Source: Piscinibacter sp. XHJ-5 (GTDB lineage: Bacteria > Pseudomonadota > Gammaproteobacteria > Burkholderiales > Burkholderiaceae_C). From it: a stretch of 64,000 nt of DNA. The DNA lies in the NCBI RefSeq assembly GCF_029855045.1, contig NZ_CP123228.1:5394001-5458000 (forward strand), written 5' to 3'. The position numbers and the translations under genes were made by a program. Positions 34,733-45,138 of this stretch are shown piece after piece (positions within the stretch are counted from its first letter, which is position 1; the number at the start of each line of letters is the position of its first letter). Under the pieces are notes generated by a model, which made no database searches, was not told where the DNA came from, and saw nothing but the letters and a program-made list of their open reading frames with translations.

Positions 34733-35011
34733 TTAGAGCCTGCGCCTGGCCTTCGCCGTGTCGCTGCGCCCGCGCCGGCCCTTGGCATCCATGCCCAGCG
34801 CGTCCAGGTTGTCGATGCGGCGCTGGCGCTTCTTGGCTTCCATCTTGTCCATCTCGCGGCGCTTCGTGAAGCCAGTCCCGTCGGCCCATGCCCACCACGC
34901 CACCGCGAGCCCGAATGGCAGCAGGATGCCCCACCACGGCCAGGCGCCGACCGGACCGAATTCGGCGATCTTCATGATCAGCAGTGCCACCCCGGCGATG
35001 ACGAAATACAT
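34733..35011 (-). CDS. Trp-rich small membrane protein (TIGR04438 type)
   Basis: A protein of 92 aa. A first membrane helix 'MYFVIAGVALLIMKIAEFGP' is followed by the Trp cluster 'GAWPWWGILLPFGLAVAWWAWADGTG' and a charged C-terminal tail 'TKRREMDKMEAKKRQRRIDNL'. This matches the Trp-rich protein family restricted to Burkholderiales and relatives. Function unknown. It converges with ilvD (24 bp between stops). Confidence 0.85.
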   Translation of the reverse strand: MYFVIAGVALLIMKIAEFGPVGAWPWWGILLPFGLAVAWWAWADGTGFTKRREMDKMEAKKRQRRIDNLDALGMDAKGRRGRSDTAKARRRL

Positions 35012-35058
35012 GGCTCAGCCCCCGCTTCCCTGCCCTCGGGCCGTCAACGACGACGGCC

Positions 35059-35064
35059 TACAAT
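35059..35064 (+). promoter_or_regulatory. TACAAT -10 box of the cytochrome c gene
   Basis: TACAAT in the context CCTACAATCC, 55 bases ahead of the ATG. No clear -35 box. The same hexamer recurs upstream of several other genes in the window. Confidence 0.4.
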
Positions 35065-35118
35065 CCGTTTTGCGACTGTAGCTCACGGACAACCCCGCAG
35101 ATCGTGCGAAAGGACCCC

Positions 35119-35424
35119 ATGAAATCGCTCTCCATCCTGGTTCTGGCCGTCGCCGCTGCCCCGGCGTTTGCCGCGACCCCCGCCGAGCTGGCGCAGCAAA
35201 AGAACTGCATGGCGTGCCACGCCATCGACAAGAAGCTGGTCGGCCCTTCGTACAAGGACGTCGCCGCCAAATACGCCGGCCAGAAAGATGCCGTGGACAA
35301 GCTGACGCAGAAGGTGCTCAAGGGCGGCTCCGGCGTCTGGGGCGCGGTCCCGATGCCCGCCAACCCGCAAGTCAACGAAGCCGAAGCCAAGCAGCTCGTG
35401 CAGTGGGTGCTGACGCAGAAGTGA
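35119..35424 (+). CDS. Small class I cytochrome c (c551/c552-like)
   Basis: A protein of 101 aa from ATG 35119, preceded by AAAGGACC. The signal peptide runs to 'APAFAA'. Haem is bound at CMACH (Cys30-Cys33-His34), and Met79 in 'GAVPMPAN' is the likely sixth ligand. Such monohaem periplasmic cytochromes carry electrons to terminal oxidases or reductases. A strong terminator follows directly, so it is monocistronic. Confidence 0.94.
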   Translation: MKSLSILVLAVAAAPAFAATPAELAQQKNCMACHAIDKKLVGPSYKDVAAKYAGQKDAVDKLTQKVLKGGSGVWGAVPMPANPQVNEAEAKQLVQWVLTQK

Positions 35425-35437
35425 TCGGGCCCCGCCA

Positions 35438-35468
35438 AGAAAAAGGCCCCGCACGCGGGGCCTTTTTT
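35438..35468. terminator. Bidirectional intrinsic terminator between cytochrome c and acs
   Basis: Stem GGCCCCGC/GCGGGGCC (35445-35452 and 35455-35462) with a two-base apex, followed by TTTTTT on the plus strand and preceded by AAGAAAAA, giving a T-run on the minus strand. It can terminate both convergent transcripts. Confidence 0.9.
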
Positions 35469-35485
35469 CGTCTGGGGGGCGGCTT

Positions 35486-37453
35486 TCAGTACGCCTGCCC
35501 GAGCTGCTCGAGGATGGCCGGGTTTTCCAGCGTGCTGGTGTCCTGGGTGACTGCTTCCCCCTTGGCCACCGAGCGCAGCAGGCGGCGCATGATCTTCCCG
35601 GAGCGCGTCTTGGGCAGGTTGTCGCCGAAGCGGATGTCCTTCGGCTTGGCGATCGGACCGATTTCCTTGCCGACCCAGTCGCGCAGCTCCTTGGCCAGCG
35701 CCTTGGCCTCGTCGCCGGTGGGACGCGGACGCTTCAGCACGACGAAGGCGCAGACGGCCTCGCCGGTGGTCTCGTCGGGGCGCCCCACGACCGCCGCCTC
35801 CGCCACCACGGGATTGGCCACCAGCGCGGATTCGATCTCCATCGTCCCCATGCGGTGTCCGGACACGTTCAGCACGTCGTCGATGCGGCCGGTGATGGTG
35901 AAGTAGCCGGTCTTCTCGTCGCGGATCGCGCCGTCGCCGGCGAGGTAGTACTTGCCCTGGAAGTCTGCCGGGTAGTAGCTCTTCTTGTAGCGCTCGGGAT
36001 CGCCCCAGATCGTGCGGATCATCGACGGCCACGGCCTCTTGACGACCAGAATGCCGCCCTGGCCCCACGGCACTTCCTTGCCGGTCTCGTCGACGACCGC
36101 GGCGTCGATGCCGGGGAACGGCAGCGTGCACGACCCCGGCACCAGCGTCGTGGCACCCGGCAGCGGCGTGATCATGTGGGCGCCGGTCTCGGTCTGCCAG
36201 AAGGTGTCGACGATCGGGCAGCGGCTGCCGCCGATGTTCTCGTGATACCAGACCCATGCCGCCGGGTTGATGGGCTCGCCCACCGTGCCGAGGATGCGCA
36301 GGCTCGACAGGTCGTAGTTGCGCGGGTGGGCGGTGGCATTGGCTTCGGCCGCCTTGATCAGCGACCGGATGGCCGTGGGGGCGGTGTAGAAAACCGTGAC
36401 CTTGTGGTCCTGGATCATCTTCCAGAAGCGCCCGGCGTCCGGATAGGTGGGAATGCCTTCGAAGACGATCTCGGTGGCGCCCAGCGACAGCGGACCGTAG
36501 GCGATGTAGGTGTGGCCCGTCACCCAGCCGATGTCGGCCGTGCACCAGAAGATGTCGTCGGGCTTGAGGTCGAAGGTCCACTTGGTGGTCAGCGAGGCCA
36601 TGAGCAGATAGCCGCCGGTGGAGTGCTGCACGCCCTTGGGCTTGCCTGTCGAACCCGAGGTGTAGAGCAGGAACAGCGGATGCTCGGCGCTCACCCACTC
36701 GGGCTCGCAGGTGGGCGCCTGCGCTGCCGTGAGCTCGTGCAGCCAGCGATCGCGCTGGCCGTTCCATGCGATGTTGCCGCCGGTGCGCTTGTAGACGATC
36801 ACGTCCTTCACGCTGTCGCAGCCGCCCAGGCCGATCGCCTCGTCGACGATGGCCTTCAGCGGCAGCTGCTTGCCGCCGCGCAGCTGCTCGTCGGCAGTGA
36901 TGACCATCACCGCGCCGGCATCCTCGATGCGGTCGCGCAGCGACTGCGCCGAGAAGCCGCCGAACACGACGGAGTGGGTGGCGCCGATGCGCGCGCAGGC
37001 CTGCATGGCCACGACACCTTCGACCGACATCGACATGTAGATGACGACACGATCGCCCTTCTTCACGCCGCTTGCCTTCAGCGCGTTGGCCATCTGGCAA
37101 GTCCGGGCCAGCAGGTCGCGGTAGGTGACCCGCGTGACTTTTCCGTCGTCGGCCTCGAAGATGATCGCGACCTTTTCGCCGAGCCCCGCTTCGACTTGCC
37201 TGTCGAGGCAGTTGTACGAGACGTTGAGCGTGCCGTCTTCGAACCATTTGAAGAACGGGGCATTGCTCTGGTCGAGCACCTTGGTGAACGGCTTCTTCCA
37301 GCTCACCAGCTCGCGTGCCAGGCGCGCCCAGTAGCCCTCATAGTCGGTTCGGGCTTCCTCGACCAGCTTTTCGTAGGCGGCCATTCCCGACACGTGCGCC
37401 GCTTTCGCGAACGCCTCCGGTGCGGGATACAACTTGGTGGCGTGTTCCGACAT
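35486..37453 (-). CDS. acs: Acetyl-CoA synthetase
   Basis: A protein of 655 aa, the usual Acs length. The AMP-binding P-loop '[20 protein letters not shown]', '[18 protein letters not shown]' and the C-terminal '[16 protein letters not shown]' with the acetylatable Lys are present. It activates acetate to acetyl-CoA. It diverges from the UPF0114 gene and ends at the shared bidirectional terminator. Confidence 0.96.
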   Translation of the reverse strand: MSEHATKLYPAPEAFAKAAHVSGMAAYEKLVEEARTDYEGYWARLARELVSWKKPFTKVLDQSNAPFFKWFEDGTLNVSYNCLDRQVEAGLGEKVAIIFEADDGKVTRVTYRDLLARTCQMANALKASGVKKGDRVVIYMSMSVEGVVAMQACARIGATHSVVFGGFSAQSLRDRIEDAGAVMVITADEQLRGGKQLPLKAIVDEAIGLGGCDSVKDVIVYKRTGGNIAWNGQRDRWLHELTAAQAPTCEPEWVSAEHPLFLLYTSGSTGKPKGVQHSTGGYLLMASLTTKWTFDLKPDDIFWCTADIGWVTGHTYIAYGPLSLGATEIVFEGIPTYPDAGRFWKMIQDHKVTVFYTAPTAIRSLIKAAEANATAHPRNYDLSSLRILGTVGEPINPAAWVWYHENIGGSRCPIVDTFWQTETGAHMITPLPGATTLVPGSCTLPFPGIDAAVVDETGKEVPWGQGGILVVKRPWPSMIRTIWGDPERYKKSYYPADFQGKYYLAGDGAIRDEKTGYFTITGRIDDVLNVSGHRMGTMEIESALVANPVVAEAAVVGRPDETTGEAVCAFVVLKRPRPTGDEAKALAKELRDWVGKEIGPIAKPKDIRFGDNLPKTRSGKIMRRLLRSVAKGEAVTQDTSTLENPAILEQLGQAY

Positions 37454-37564
37454 GCGTGTCTCCTGGAGGGCGGTTCTGTGACTTGGTTCGCACCTTAGGC
37501 AGATGCTCTTACGAAGCGCTTACTCGACGAATTGCGTGCCCCGGGGCGGTCATCGTCGCGCACC

Positions 37565-37570
37565 TACAAT
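37565..37570 (+). promoter_or_regulatory. TACAAT -10 box of the UPF0114 gene
   Basis: TACAAT in CCTACAATTTT, 36 bases ahead of the ATG. No clear -35 partner. Confidence 0.4.
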
Positions 37571-37606
37571 TTTGGGCAATCGGACAAATCCCTGAAGAAC
37601 ACACCC

Positions 37607-38215
37607 ATGGCTCAACTGCAGGATCCCACCACCGTCAAGCTGCGCCCGCTGCCGAATCTGATCTTCATGAGCCGCTGGCTGCAGCTTCCGCTGTACCTGG
37701 GGCTGATCCTCGCGCAGGGCGTCTATGTCTTCCACTTCTGGGTCGAGCTGGTCCACCTCATCGAGGCGGCCATGGGCGACAAGACGGCGCTGCAGACCGT
37801 GCTGAGCGCGGTGGCGGTCAAGGGCGAGAACGTGCCCACCGATGCCAAGCTGACCGAGACGACGATCATGCTGGTCGTGCTGGGGCTCATCGACGTCGTC
37901 ATGATCTCCAACCTGCTCATCATGGTGATCGTCGGCGGCTACGAGACCTTCGTGAGCCGCATGAACCTCGAAGGCCATCCCGACCAGCCCGAATGGTTGA
38001 GCCACGTCAATGCATCGGTGCTGAAAGTGAAGCTGGCCACCGCAATCATCGGCATCAGCTCCATCCATCTGCTGAAGACCTTCATCAACGCCGGCGCGCT
38101 GACCGACCGGGTGCTCATCGCGCAGACGGTGATCCACACCGTCTTCCTGCTGTCGGCGCTGGCCATCGCCATGACCGATCGCCTGCTGGCCGCGCCCGCC
38201 CATGCCGAGCACTGA
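37607..38215 (+). CDS. UPF0114 (YqhA/TIGR00645) membrane protein
   Basis: A protein of 202 aa from ATG 37607 (MAQLQDPTTVKLRPLPNLIF). It has hydrophobic segments at 'LPLYLGLILAQGVYVFHFW', 'IMLVVLGLIDVVMISNLLIMVIVGGYETFVSR' and 'TVFLLSALAIAMTDRLL', the conserved UPF0114 pattern. Function unknown. It is 30 bp upstream of the fumarase gene and probably co-transcribed with it. Confidence 0.9.
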   Translation: MAQLQDPTTVKLRPLPNLIFMSRWLQLPLYLGLILAQGVYVFHFWVELVHLIEAAMGDKTALQTVLSAVAVKGENVPTDAKLTETTIMLVVLGLIDVVMISNLLIMVIVGGYETFVSRMNLEGHPDQPEWLSHVNASVLKVKLATAIIGISSIHLLKTFINAGALTDRVLIAQTVIHTVFLLSALAIAMTDRLLAAPAHAEH

Positions 38216-38245
38216 ACCCTCCCTGCCGCCAACCGAGACACGCTC

Positions 38246-39769
38246 ATGACCACCATCCGCTACGCCGACCTCGTCGACAGCGTCGCTGCCGCGCTGCAGT
38301 ACATCTCGTATTACCACCCGTCGGACTACATCGCGCACCTCGCCCGCGCCTACGAGGCCGAGCAAAGCGCCGCGGCGAAGGACGCGATCGCGCAGATCCT
38401 CACCAACTCGAAGATGTGCGCCGAGGGCCGGCGGCCGATCTGCCAGGACACCGGCATCGTCAACGTGTTCCTGAAGGTCGGCATGGACGTTCGCTTCGAG
38501 GGCTTTCCGGCCGGCGTGGAAGACGCCGTCAACGACGGTGTGCGCCGCGGCTACCTCGATCCCGACAACACGCTGCGCGCCAGCATCGTGGCCGACCCGC
38601 ACTTCGAGCGCAAGAACACCAAGGACAACACGCCGGCCGTCGTGCACGTGAGCCTGGTGCGGGGCAGCACGGTCGACGTGCAGATCGCGGCCAAGGGCGG
38701 CGGCAGCGAGAACAAGAGCAAGTTCGTGATGATGAATCCGAGCGACAGCCTGGTCGACTGGGTGCTGAAGACCGTGCCCACCATGGGCGCGGGCTGGTGC
38801 CCGCCGGGCATGCTCGGCATCGGCATCGGGGGCACGGCCGAGAAGGCGATGCTGCTGGCCAAGGAAAGCCTGATGCAGGACATCGACATGCACGAGCTCA
38901 AGCAGCGAGGCCCGCAGAACAAGGTCGAGGAGCTGCGCATCGAGCTGTGCGACAAGATCAATGCGCTGGGCATCGGTGCGCAGGGCCTCGGCGGCCTCAC
39001 CACGGTGCTCGACGTCAAGATCGCCACCTATCCCACCCATGCGGCGAGCAAGCCGGTGGCGATGATCCCGAACTGCGCGGCCACGCGCCATGCGCACTTC
39101 GTGCTCGACGGTACGGGCCCCGCCTACCTCGAGCCGCCCAGCCTCGACCTCTGGCCCGACGTGCGCTGGGCGCCCGACTACAACAAGAGCAAGCGCGTCA
39201 ACCTCGACACGCTGACCAAGGAAGAGGTGGCGAGCTGGAAGCCCGGCGACACGCTGCTGCTCAACGGCAAGATGCTCACCGGACGCGACGCCGCGCACAA
39301 GCGCATCCAGGACATGCTGGCCAAGGGCGAGAAGCTGCCGGTGGACTTCACCAATCGCGTCATCTACTACGTGGGCCCGGTCGACCCGGTGCGCGACGAA
39401 GTGGTCGGGCCCGCCGGGCCGACGACGGCCACGCGCATGGACAAGTTCACCGAGATGATGCTGGCGCAGACCGGCCTCATCGGCATGATCGGCAAGGCCG
39501 AGCGCGGCCCGGCCGGCATCGACGCGATTCGCAAGCACAAGTCCGCCTACCTGATGGCCGTGGGCGGTGCCGCCTACCTGGTCGCCCAGGCCATCAAGGC
39601 GGCGACGGTCGTCGGCTTCGACGACCTGGGCATGGAGGCGATCTACGAGTTCGACGTGAAGGACATGCCGGTCACCGTGGCGGTGGACTCACAAGGCACG
39701 TCGGTGCACCAGACGGGTCCGGCCGAGTGGCAGGCGAAGATCGGCAAGATCCCCGTCGCCACCGCGTGA
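38246..39769 (+). CDS. Class I (iron-sulfur) fumarate hydratase
   Basis: A protein of 507 aa, single-chain class I fumarase as in FumA/FumB. Landmarks are 'EGRRPICQDTGIVNVF', 'KGGGSENKSKFVMMNPSD', 'CPPGMLGIGIGGTAEKAM', 'IPNCAATRHAHFVLDGTGPA' and the beta-domain 'MDKFTEMMLAQTGLIGMIGKAERGPAGIDAI'. It interconverts fumarate and malate; an iron-sulfur cluster held by Cys residues of the N-terminal domain is needed. Its stop codon is one base from the convergent folE2 stop. A fragment of a homologous C-terminus lies at 27973-28086. Confidence 0.95.
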   Translation: MTTIRYADLVDSVAAALQYISYYHPSDYIAHLARAYEAEQSAAAKDAIAQILTNSKMCAEGRRPICQDTGIVNVFLKVGMDVRFEGFPAGVEDAVNDGVRRGYLDPDNTLRASIVADPHFERKNTKDNTPAVVHVSLVRGSTVDVQIAAKGGGSENKSKFVMMNPSDSLVDWVLKTVPTMGAGWCPPGMLGIGIGGTAEKAMLLAKESLMQDIDMHELKQRGPQNKVEELRIELCDKINALGIGAQGLGGLTTVLDVKIATYPTHAASKPVAMIPNCAATRHAHFVLDGTGPAYLEPPSLDLWPDVRWAPDYNKSKRVNLDTLTKEEVASWKPGDTLLLNGKMLTGRDAAHKRIQDMLAKGEKLPVDFTNRVIYYVGPVDPVRDEVVGPAGPTTATRMDKFTEMMLAQTGLIGMIGKAERGPAGIDAIRKHKSAYLMAVGGAAYLVAQAIKAATVVGFDDLGMEAIYEFDVKDMPVTVAVDSQGTSVHQTGPAEWQAKIGKIPVATA

Positions 39770-39770
39770 A

Positions 39771-40571
39771 TCAGGTCCGCTCGATCCTCGCGTACGCCGA
39801 GTGCGCGTGGATCGACTCGAAGTTCTCCACGTCGACGCTGTAGCGCCCCACGCGCTCATCGGCGTTGAGCCGCAGTGCCACGTCACGCACCAGGTCTTCG
39901 ACGAACTTGGGGTTCTCGTACGCGCGCTCGGTGACCCACTTCTCGTCGGCGCGCTTGAGCATGGGCCAGACCTCGCTCGATGCGCTGTCCTCGGCGAAGC
40001 GCACGAGCTCGGTCCATTCGATGTCCTGCTTGAGCTCGACGCGGATGGTGACGTGCGAACGCTGGTTGTGCGCGCCGTAGTCGGAGATTTCCTTGGAGCA
40101 GGGGCACAGCGACTTCACCGGCACCACCACCTCGGCCCACACGCTGGTCGTGGTGCCGCGCGCGTCGGCGATCCAGCGGCCCTGGTACTCGAGCAGGCTC
40201 TCGACACCCGACACCGGCGCACGCTTGCGCAGGAAGAAGGGAAAGCGCGCTTCGATGCGTCCTTCGGTCGCGTGCAGCTTGTCGAGCATCGCAGCCATGC
40301 CGCTGCGCAGGGTAGCGGCATCGAGCGGCGCATCGATCGCATCGAGCCAGGCGACGAAGCGCGACATGTGCGTGCCCTTCTGCTCCGCAGGCAACGCGAC
40401 GTCGAGGTCCCACTGCGCGACGGTGGGCAGCACCGCCTTGCCGATGCGCAGTTCCACCGGATAGCGCACGTCCTTCACGCCGACCCGCTGGATCGCGAGG
40501 TGGCGCTCGTCACGCTCGCTTTGCGTGTCGGGAATGTGCAGTGCGTCTTTCAGATTGCTCATGTGATTCAT
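39771..40571 (-). CDS. folE2: GTP cyclohydrolase I type B
   Basis: A protein of 266 aa. The FolE2 signature with the catalytic Cys is 'PVKSLCPCSKEISDYGAHNQRSHVTI'; 'ARFPFFLRKRAPVSGVESLLEYQG' and 'FVEDLVRDVALRLNADERV' also fit. It makes dihydroneopterin triphosphate, the first step of folate synthesis; the type B enzyme can use metals other than zinc. A second Met three codons in (MNHM) is an alternative start. No folE of the classical type is in view. Confidence 0.94.
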   Translation of the reverse strand: MNHMSNLKDALHIPDTQSERDERHLAIQRVGVKDVRYPVELRIGKAVLPTVAQWDLDVALPAEQKGTHMSRFVAWLDAIDAPLDAATLRSGMAAMLDKLHATEGRIEARFPFFLRKRAPVSGVESLLEYQGRWIADARGTTTSVWAEVVVPVKSLCPCSKEISDYGAHNQRSHVTIRVELKQDIEWTELVRFAEDSASSEVWPMLKRADEKWVTERAYENPKFVEDLVRDVALRLNADERVGRYSVDVENFESIHAHSAYARIERT

Positions 40572-40709
40572 TGAAGCCCCCCGCGGCGAAGCGGGCTGCG
40601 TGGTCCTTCCGACCCCGTGACCGGACCAAGCATCTCACCAATCGCGCGCCCCTGTGATGCGAAGGACATGAACACAGCGTTGCGCGTCCCGCAACGGCCG
40701 ACCGCGCCC

Positions 40710-42626
40710 TCAGTGGTTGACCGCCGGACGAACGAGGGCCGGGCGCGCGCCGAAGCGCTTGAGAACCGACTGCTCGATGCCCGCCGCATCGAGCCCGCAC
40801 ATCGCGAGCAGCTTGGCGGGATCTCCATGCTCGATGAACTCGTCGGGCAGTCCCAACGTGAGCACCGGAGTCATGATGCCGGCGGCCCCCAGCGCCTCCA
40901 TCACCGCGCTGCCGGCGCCGCCCATCGTGCAGCCTTCTTCCACGGTGACGATTGCATCATGGCTGCGCCCCAGTTCTGTCACCAGCGCGACATCGAGCGG
41001 CTTGACGAAGCGCATGTTGGCGACCGTGGCGTCGAGCCGCTCGGCGGCCTGCAGCGCGGGGTACAGCAGCGGACCGAAGGCCAGGATGGCGATGCGCTTG
41101 CCCTGCCCCGGCGCGCGGCCGGCCTCGCGGCGGACCTCGCCGCGGCCGAACGGAATGGATGTCATCTCGGCCTGGATCTCGGCGCCGATGCCGACGCCGC
41201 GGGGGTAGCGAACCGCTGTCGGATGGTCCCGCAGGAAGGCGGTGTACAGCGCCTGGCGGCATTCGTTCTCGTCGGCGGGGGTCAGCACGCCGATGTTCGG
41301 AATGCAGCGCAGGTAGGCGATGTCGTAGGCGCCGGCATGCGTGGCGCCGTCGGCGCCAACGAGGCCGGCGCGGTCGAGCGCGAACACGATGGGCAGGTTC
41401 TGGATGGCGACGTCGTGGATGAGCTGGTCGTAGGCGCGCTGCAGGAAGGTGGAATAGATCGCCACCACAGGCTTGAGCCCCTCGCAGGCGAGACCGGCGG
41501 CGAAGGTCACCGCGTGCTGCTCGGCGATGCCCACATCGTGGTAGCGCGCCGGAAAGCGACGTTCGAACTCGACCATGCCGGAGCCTTCGCGCATCGCGGG
41601 CGTGATGCCCACCAGACGCTTGTCCTTCTCGGCCATGTCGCACAGCCATTGGCCGAAAACCTGCGTGAAGGTCGGCTTGGGCGGCTTGGTCGGCTTCTGC
41701 AAGCCCACCTTGGGATCGAACTTGCCGGGTCCGTGGTAATTCACCGGATCGGCCTCGGCCAGCTTGTAGCCATAGCCTTTCTTGGTGACCACGTGCAGGA
41801 ATTGGGCACCCGGCTTGTCGCGCAGGTTCTCGAGCGTCGGGATCAGCGAATCGAGGTCATGGCCGTCGATGGGGCCGACGTAGTTGAACCCGAACTCCTC
41901 GAAGATCGTGCCGGGCACCACCATGCCCTTGGCGTGCTCCTCGAAGCGACGCGCCAGCTCGAACAGCGGCGGCGCGTTCTTCAGCACTTGCTTGGCGCCC
42001 TCGCGGGCTGCGGTGTAGAACTTGCCGCTCATCAGGCGCGCGAGATACCGGTTCAGTGCGCCGACCGGCGGCGAGATCGACATGTCGTTGTCGTTCAGGA
42101 TCACCAGCATGTCGGGGTGGCCGCAGGCGTGCGGCATGCCGGCGTTGTTGAGCGCCTCGAATGCCATGCCGGCGGTCATCGCGCCGTCGCCGATGATGGC
42201 GACAGCCTTGCGCTTCTCGCCCTTCATCCGGGCGGCGATCGCCATGCCCAGTGCGGCCGAGATGGACGTCGACGAATGAGCGGTGCCGAAGGTGTCGTAT
42301 TCGCTCTCGTCGCGGCGCGGGAATCCGCTGATTCCCCCCAGTTGGCGCAACGTGGGCATGCGGTCGCGCCGGCCGGTGAGGATCTTGTGCGGGTAGGTCT
42401 GATGGCCCACGTCCCACACCAGGCGGTCGTGCGGCGTGTTGAACACGTGATGCAGCGCGATCGTCAACTCGACCGTGCCGAGGTTGGACGACAGGTGCCC
42501 GCCCGTCTGTGACACGCTTTGCAGCACGAAGTCACGCAGCTCGACGGCAAGCTGCTTGAGATCGGTCCGCGACAACCGGCGCACGTCGGCGGGGCTGTTG
42601 ATGGATTGAAGCAGGGTGTGGTTCAT
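40710..42626 (-). CDS. dxs: 1-deoxy-D-xylulose-5-phosphate synthase
   Basis: A protein of 638 aa. The thiamine-diphosphate motif '[20 protein letters not shown]...[12 protein letters not shown]', '[16 protein letters not shown]' and the transketolase-like second half ('[23 protein letters not shown]') identify Dxs. It catalyses the first step of the MEP isoprenoid pathway. It is the third gene of xseB-ispA-dxs, 10 bp after ispA, an arrangement widespread in proteobacteria. Confidence 0.97.
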   Translation of the reverse strand: MNHTLLQSINSPADVRRLSRTDLKQLAVELRDFVLQSVSQTGGHLSSNLGTVELTIALHHVFNTPHDRLVWDVGHQTYPHKILTGRRDRMPTLRQLGGISGFPRRDESEYDTFGTAHSSTSISAALGMAIAARMKGEKRKAVAIIGDGAMTAGMAFEALNNAGMPHACGHPDMLVILNDNDMSISPPVGALNRYLARLMSGKFYTAAREGAKQVLKNAPPLFELARRFEEHAKGMVVPGTIFEEFGFNYVGPIDGHDLDSLIPTLENLRDKPGAQFLHVVTKKGYGYKLAEADPVNYHGPGKFDPKVGLQKPTKPPKPTFTQVFGQWLCDMAEKDKRLVGITPAMREGSGMVEFERRFPARYHDVGIAEQHAVTFAAGLACEGLKPVVAIYSTFLQRAYDQLIHDVAIQNLPIVFALDRAGLVGADGATHAGAYDIAYLRCIPNIGVLTPADENECRQALYTAFLRDHPTAVRYPRGVGIGAEIQAEMTSIPFGRGEVRREAGRAPGQGKRIAILAFGPLLYPALQAAERLDATVANMRFVKPLDVALVTELGRSHDAIVTVEEGCTMGGAGSAVMEALGAAGIMTPVLTLGLPDEFIEHGDPAKLLAMCGLDAAGIEQSVLKRFGARPALVRPAVNH

Positions 42627-42636
42627 CGAGGCAGCT

Positions 42637-43524
42637 TCAGTTGTCGCGGTCCACGACCTTGTCGGCCAGCAGGCTGAGCCAGGCGGCGTGGGTCAGGCCG
42701 CTTCGGGCGAGGGCCGCCTGGGCCTTGTCGCGGAGCTCGGCGGCATGCCGGCGGGCCGCATCGAGGCCCAGCACGGTCACATACGTGGGCTTGTTGTTGT
42801 GCAGGTCCTTGCCGGCCGTCTTGCCGAGCGTTTCGGACGCCTGCGTCACATCGAGAATGTCGTCGACGACCTGGAAGGCCAGGCCGACGGCATCGCCGAA
42901 GTCGCTCAGCGCCTGCCATTGCGGCGGCGTGGTCGTGCCGCAGGCCGCACCCATCAGGACGCTGGCCTGCAGCAGGGCGCCTGTCTTGCGGTGGTGCATG
43001 TCGCGCAGCGTGTGCTCGTCGAGCGGAAGGCCGATGCTGGCCAGGTCGATGGCCTGTCCGCCGGCCATGCCGTCGTGGCCCGCAGCGCGCGCCAGCAAGG
43101 CACACAGGCGCGCCTGCAGCGCGGGCGGCACGCCCTCATCGGGGGTGAGGATCTCGAAGGCCAGGGCCTGCATCGCATCGCCGGCGAGCATGGCCTGCGC
43201 CTCGCCGAACTGCACGTGCACCGTCGGCTTTCCCCGCCGCAGCACGTCGTTGTCCATGCAGGGCATGTCGTCGTGGATCAGCGAGTAGGCATGGATGAGC
43301 TCCACCGCGCAGGCCGCGCGCAAGGCGGCCTCGTGCTGGCCGCCCACGGCCTGCGCAGCGGCCAGCACGAGCAGCGGCCGCACACGCTTGCCGCCATCGA
43401 GCACGCCATAGCGCATGGCCAGGCCGAGGCCTGCCGGTGCGTTTTCAGGCACCCACCGGTCCAGCGCCGCCTCGACCGCGTCAAGCTGCTGGCGGGCCCA
43501 TTGATCGAATTCGGCTCGCTTCAT
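42637..43524 (-). CDS. ispA: Farnesyl diphosphate synthase
   Basis: A protein of 295 aa from ATG 43524 ([20 protein letters not shown]), which overlaps the xseB stop by 4 bp. Both aspartate-rich motifs are present: '[20 protein letters not shown]' and '[23 protein letters not shown]'. It condenses IPP with DMAPP and GPP to farnesyl diphosphate. The longer upstream frame is a shadow of xseB. Confidence 0.95.
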   Translation of the reverse strand: MKRAEFDQWARQQLDAVEAALDRWVPENAPAGLGLAMRYGVLDGGKRVRPLLVLAAAQAVGGQHEAALRAACAVELIHAYSLIHDDMPCMDNDVLRRGKPTVHVQFGEAQAMLAGDAMQALAFEILTPDEGVPPALQARLCALLARAAGHDGMAGGQAIDLASIGLPLDEHTLRDMHHRKTGALLQASVLMGAACGTTTPPQWQALSDFGDAVGLAFQVVDDILDVTQASETLGKTAGKDLHNNKPTYVTVLGLDAARRHAAELRDKAQAALARSGLTHAAWLSLLADKVVDRDN

Positions 43525-43763
43525 GCGGGCATCCAGGGCTTGAGCTGTCCCTCCTCGAGGACCTTGACCTGTTGCTCGACGGCTTCGAGCCGCGAGCGGC
43601 AGAACGCCAGCAACTCTGCGCCGCGCTGGTAGCTGCGCAGCAGTTGATCCAGGGGAAGCTGTCCGCCTTCCATCGCCGCGACCAAACGCTCCAGCTCGGC
43701 CAGAGCGTCCTCGTACGTGGCGGGTACGGTGGCTTGCGCAGAAGTCTGAGGGGACGAGGACAT
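43521..43763 (-). CDS. xseB: Exodeoxyribonuclease VII small subunit
   Basis: A protein of 80 aa with the XseB core '[56 protein letters not shown]'. It associates with XseA, encoded elsewhere, to degrade single-stranded DNA. It is the first gene of the xseB-ispA-dxs operon. Confidence 0.94.
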   Translation of the reverse strand: MSSSPQTSAQATVPATYEDALAELERLVAAMEGGQLPLDQLLRSYQRGAELLAFCRSRLEAVEQQVKVLEEGQLKPWMPA

Positions 43764-43783
43764 TTTCGCGAGGTGAAACCTCG

Positions 43784-43789
43784 ATTGTA
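43784..43789 (-). promoter_or_regulatory. TACAAT -10 box of the xseB-ispA-dxs operon
   Basis: Minus-strand TACAAT in GACTACAATCG, 20 bases ahead of the xseB ATG. The -35 region is not a clear match. Confidence 0.45.
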
Positions 43790-43880
43790 GTCGTCACGAC
43801 ATATTGAGAAACCCCGGCGCGGCCCCAAGTCGGTGGGGTCGCTTCAACCCGTCTGGAACGTGCATCACGCACCCCACGGG

Positions 43881-43886
43881 TACAAT
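43881..43886 (+). promoter_or_regulatory. TACAAT -10 box of the Rieske oxygenase operon
   Basis: TACAAT in GGGTACAATCC, with about 130 bases of leader before the ATG at 44023. The leader holds no recognisable riboswitch. Confidence 0.4.
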
Positions 43887-44022
43887 CCGCGGCCCGCCGC
43901 AGAGCCGCTTTCTGCGTTCCGCGGGCTTTCTTTCCCCCATCGCCGGTCTTGCGGGGCACAAGGCGGCCCCTTCCCGGCTCACGGGGGCGGTTCGACATTG
44001 GTTTTTGGAGATCCTGGGGATC

Positions 44023-45138
44023 ATGTCCGACCTGAGCATCACCCTCGAAGCTCTTGAACGAAGCCGTTCACAACTCTCGGTCAGCAGTTACTTCGACGAC
44101 GACCTGTTTCGTTGCGAGATGGAGCTCCTCTTCCAGCGCGGACCGCGCTACATCGGCCACGAGCTCTCCGTGCCGGAAGTGGGCGACTATCACGCGCTGG
44201 CCCACGAATCGGAGGGCCGCGCGCTGGTGCGCACGCCGAAGGGCGTGGAGCTCATCTCCAATGTCTGCCGTCATCGCCAGGCCGTGATGCTGCGCGGCCG
44301 AGGCAACACGCGCAGCAACATCGTCTGCCCCCTGCACCGCTGGACCTACGATCTGCAGGGCCAGCTCATCGGCGCGCCGCACTTCGCCCACGATCCCTGC
44401 CTCAACCTCAACAACTACCGTACCCGCACCTGGAACGGCATGGTGTTCGAGGACAACGGCCGCGACATCGCCGCCGACCTGGCGCAGCTGGGGTCCAAGG
44501 CGGATCTCGATTTCAGCGGCCACGTGCTCGGCAAGGTGCAGCTTCACGAGTGCGACTACAACTGGAAGACCTTCATCGAGGTCTACCTCGAGGACTATCA
44601 CGTCGCACCTTTCCATCCAGGGCTCGGCCAGTTCGTGACCTGCGAAGACCTGCGCTGGGAATTCGGCGACGAATACTCGGTGCAGACCGTCGGAACCAAG
44701 AACGCGCTGGCCAAGGCCGGATCGGCCACCTACCGCAAGTGGCACGACGCGGTGCTGGCCTACCGCAACGGCGTGCCTCCCAAGTACGGCGCCATCTGGC
44801 TCACCTACTACCCGAACGTCATGATCGAGTGGTACCCGCATGTGCTGGTGGTCTCCACGCTGTACCCCAAGGGACCGCAGAAGACGCTCAACGTGGTCGA
44901 GTTCTACTACCCCGAGGAGATCGCGGCCTTCGAGCCGGAATTCGTCCAGGCCCAGCAGGCCGCCTATTGGGAAACCTGCGTGGAAGACGACGAGATCGCG
45001 TTGCGCATGGACGCCGGCCGCAAGGCGCTGATGGAACGCGGCGACGACGAGGCCGGCCCCTACCAGAGCCCGATGGAAGACGGCATGCAGCAGTTCCACG
45101 AGTGGTACCGGCGAGTGATGATGAAACGCAGGGCGTGA
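44023..45138 (+). CDS. Rieske-type aromatic ring-hydroxylating oxygenase, large subunit
   Basis: A protein of 371 aa from ATG 44023 (MSDLSITLEALERSRSQLSV), with GGGGATC just upstream. The Rieske cluster ligands are Cys82-X-His84 and Cys102-X2-His105 ('CRHRQ' and 'CPLHRW'); the mononuclear iron site lies in 'EVYLEDYHVAPFHPGLGQF'. Family members hydroxylate or demethylate aromatic and quaternary amine compounds. No reductase or ferredoxin gene is next to it, so electrons must come from elsewhere. Substrate unknown. It overlaps the DMT gene. Confidence 0.93.
   Translation: MSDLSITLEALERSRSQLSVSSYFDDDLFRCEMELLFQRGPRYIGHELSVPEVGDYHALAHESEGRALVRTPKGVELISNVCRHRQAVMLRGRGNTRSNIVCPLHRWTYDLQGQLIGAPHFAHDPCLNLNNYRTRTWNGMVFEDNGRDIAADLAQLGSKADLDFSGHVLGKVQLHECDYNWKTFIEVYLEDYHVAPFHPGLGQFVTCEDLRWEFGDEYSVQTVGTKNALAKAGSATYRKWHDAVLAYRNGVPPKYGAIWLTYYPNVMIEWYPHVLVVSTLYPKGPQKTLNVVEFYYPEEIAAFEPEFVQAQQAAYWETCVEDDEIALRMDAGRKALMERGDDEAGPYQSPMEDGMQQFHEWYRRVMMKRRA

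Noticed and set aside
37315..39843. 842-codon plus-strand open frame spanning the UPF0114 and fumarase genes.
   Set aside because: Out-of-frame shadow; both real genes have strong family motifs in another frame of the same strand.
43804..44022. N-terminal extension of the Rieske oxygenase by 73 codons.
   Set aside because: The extension contains the TACAAT box and leader; conserved sequence and a ribosome binding site support ATG 44023.
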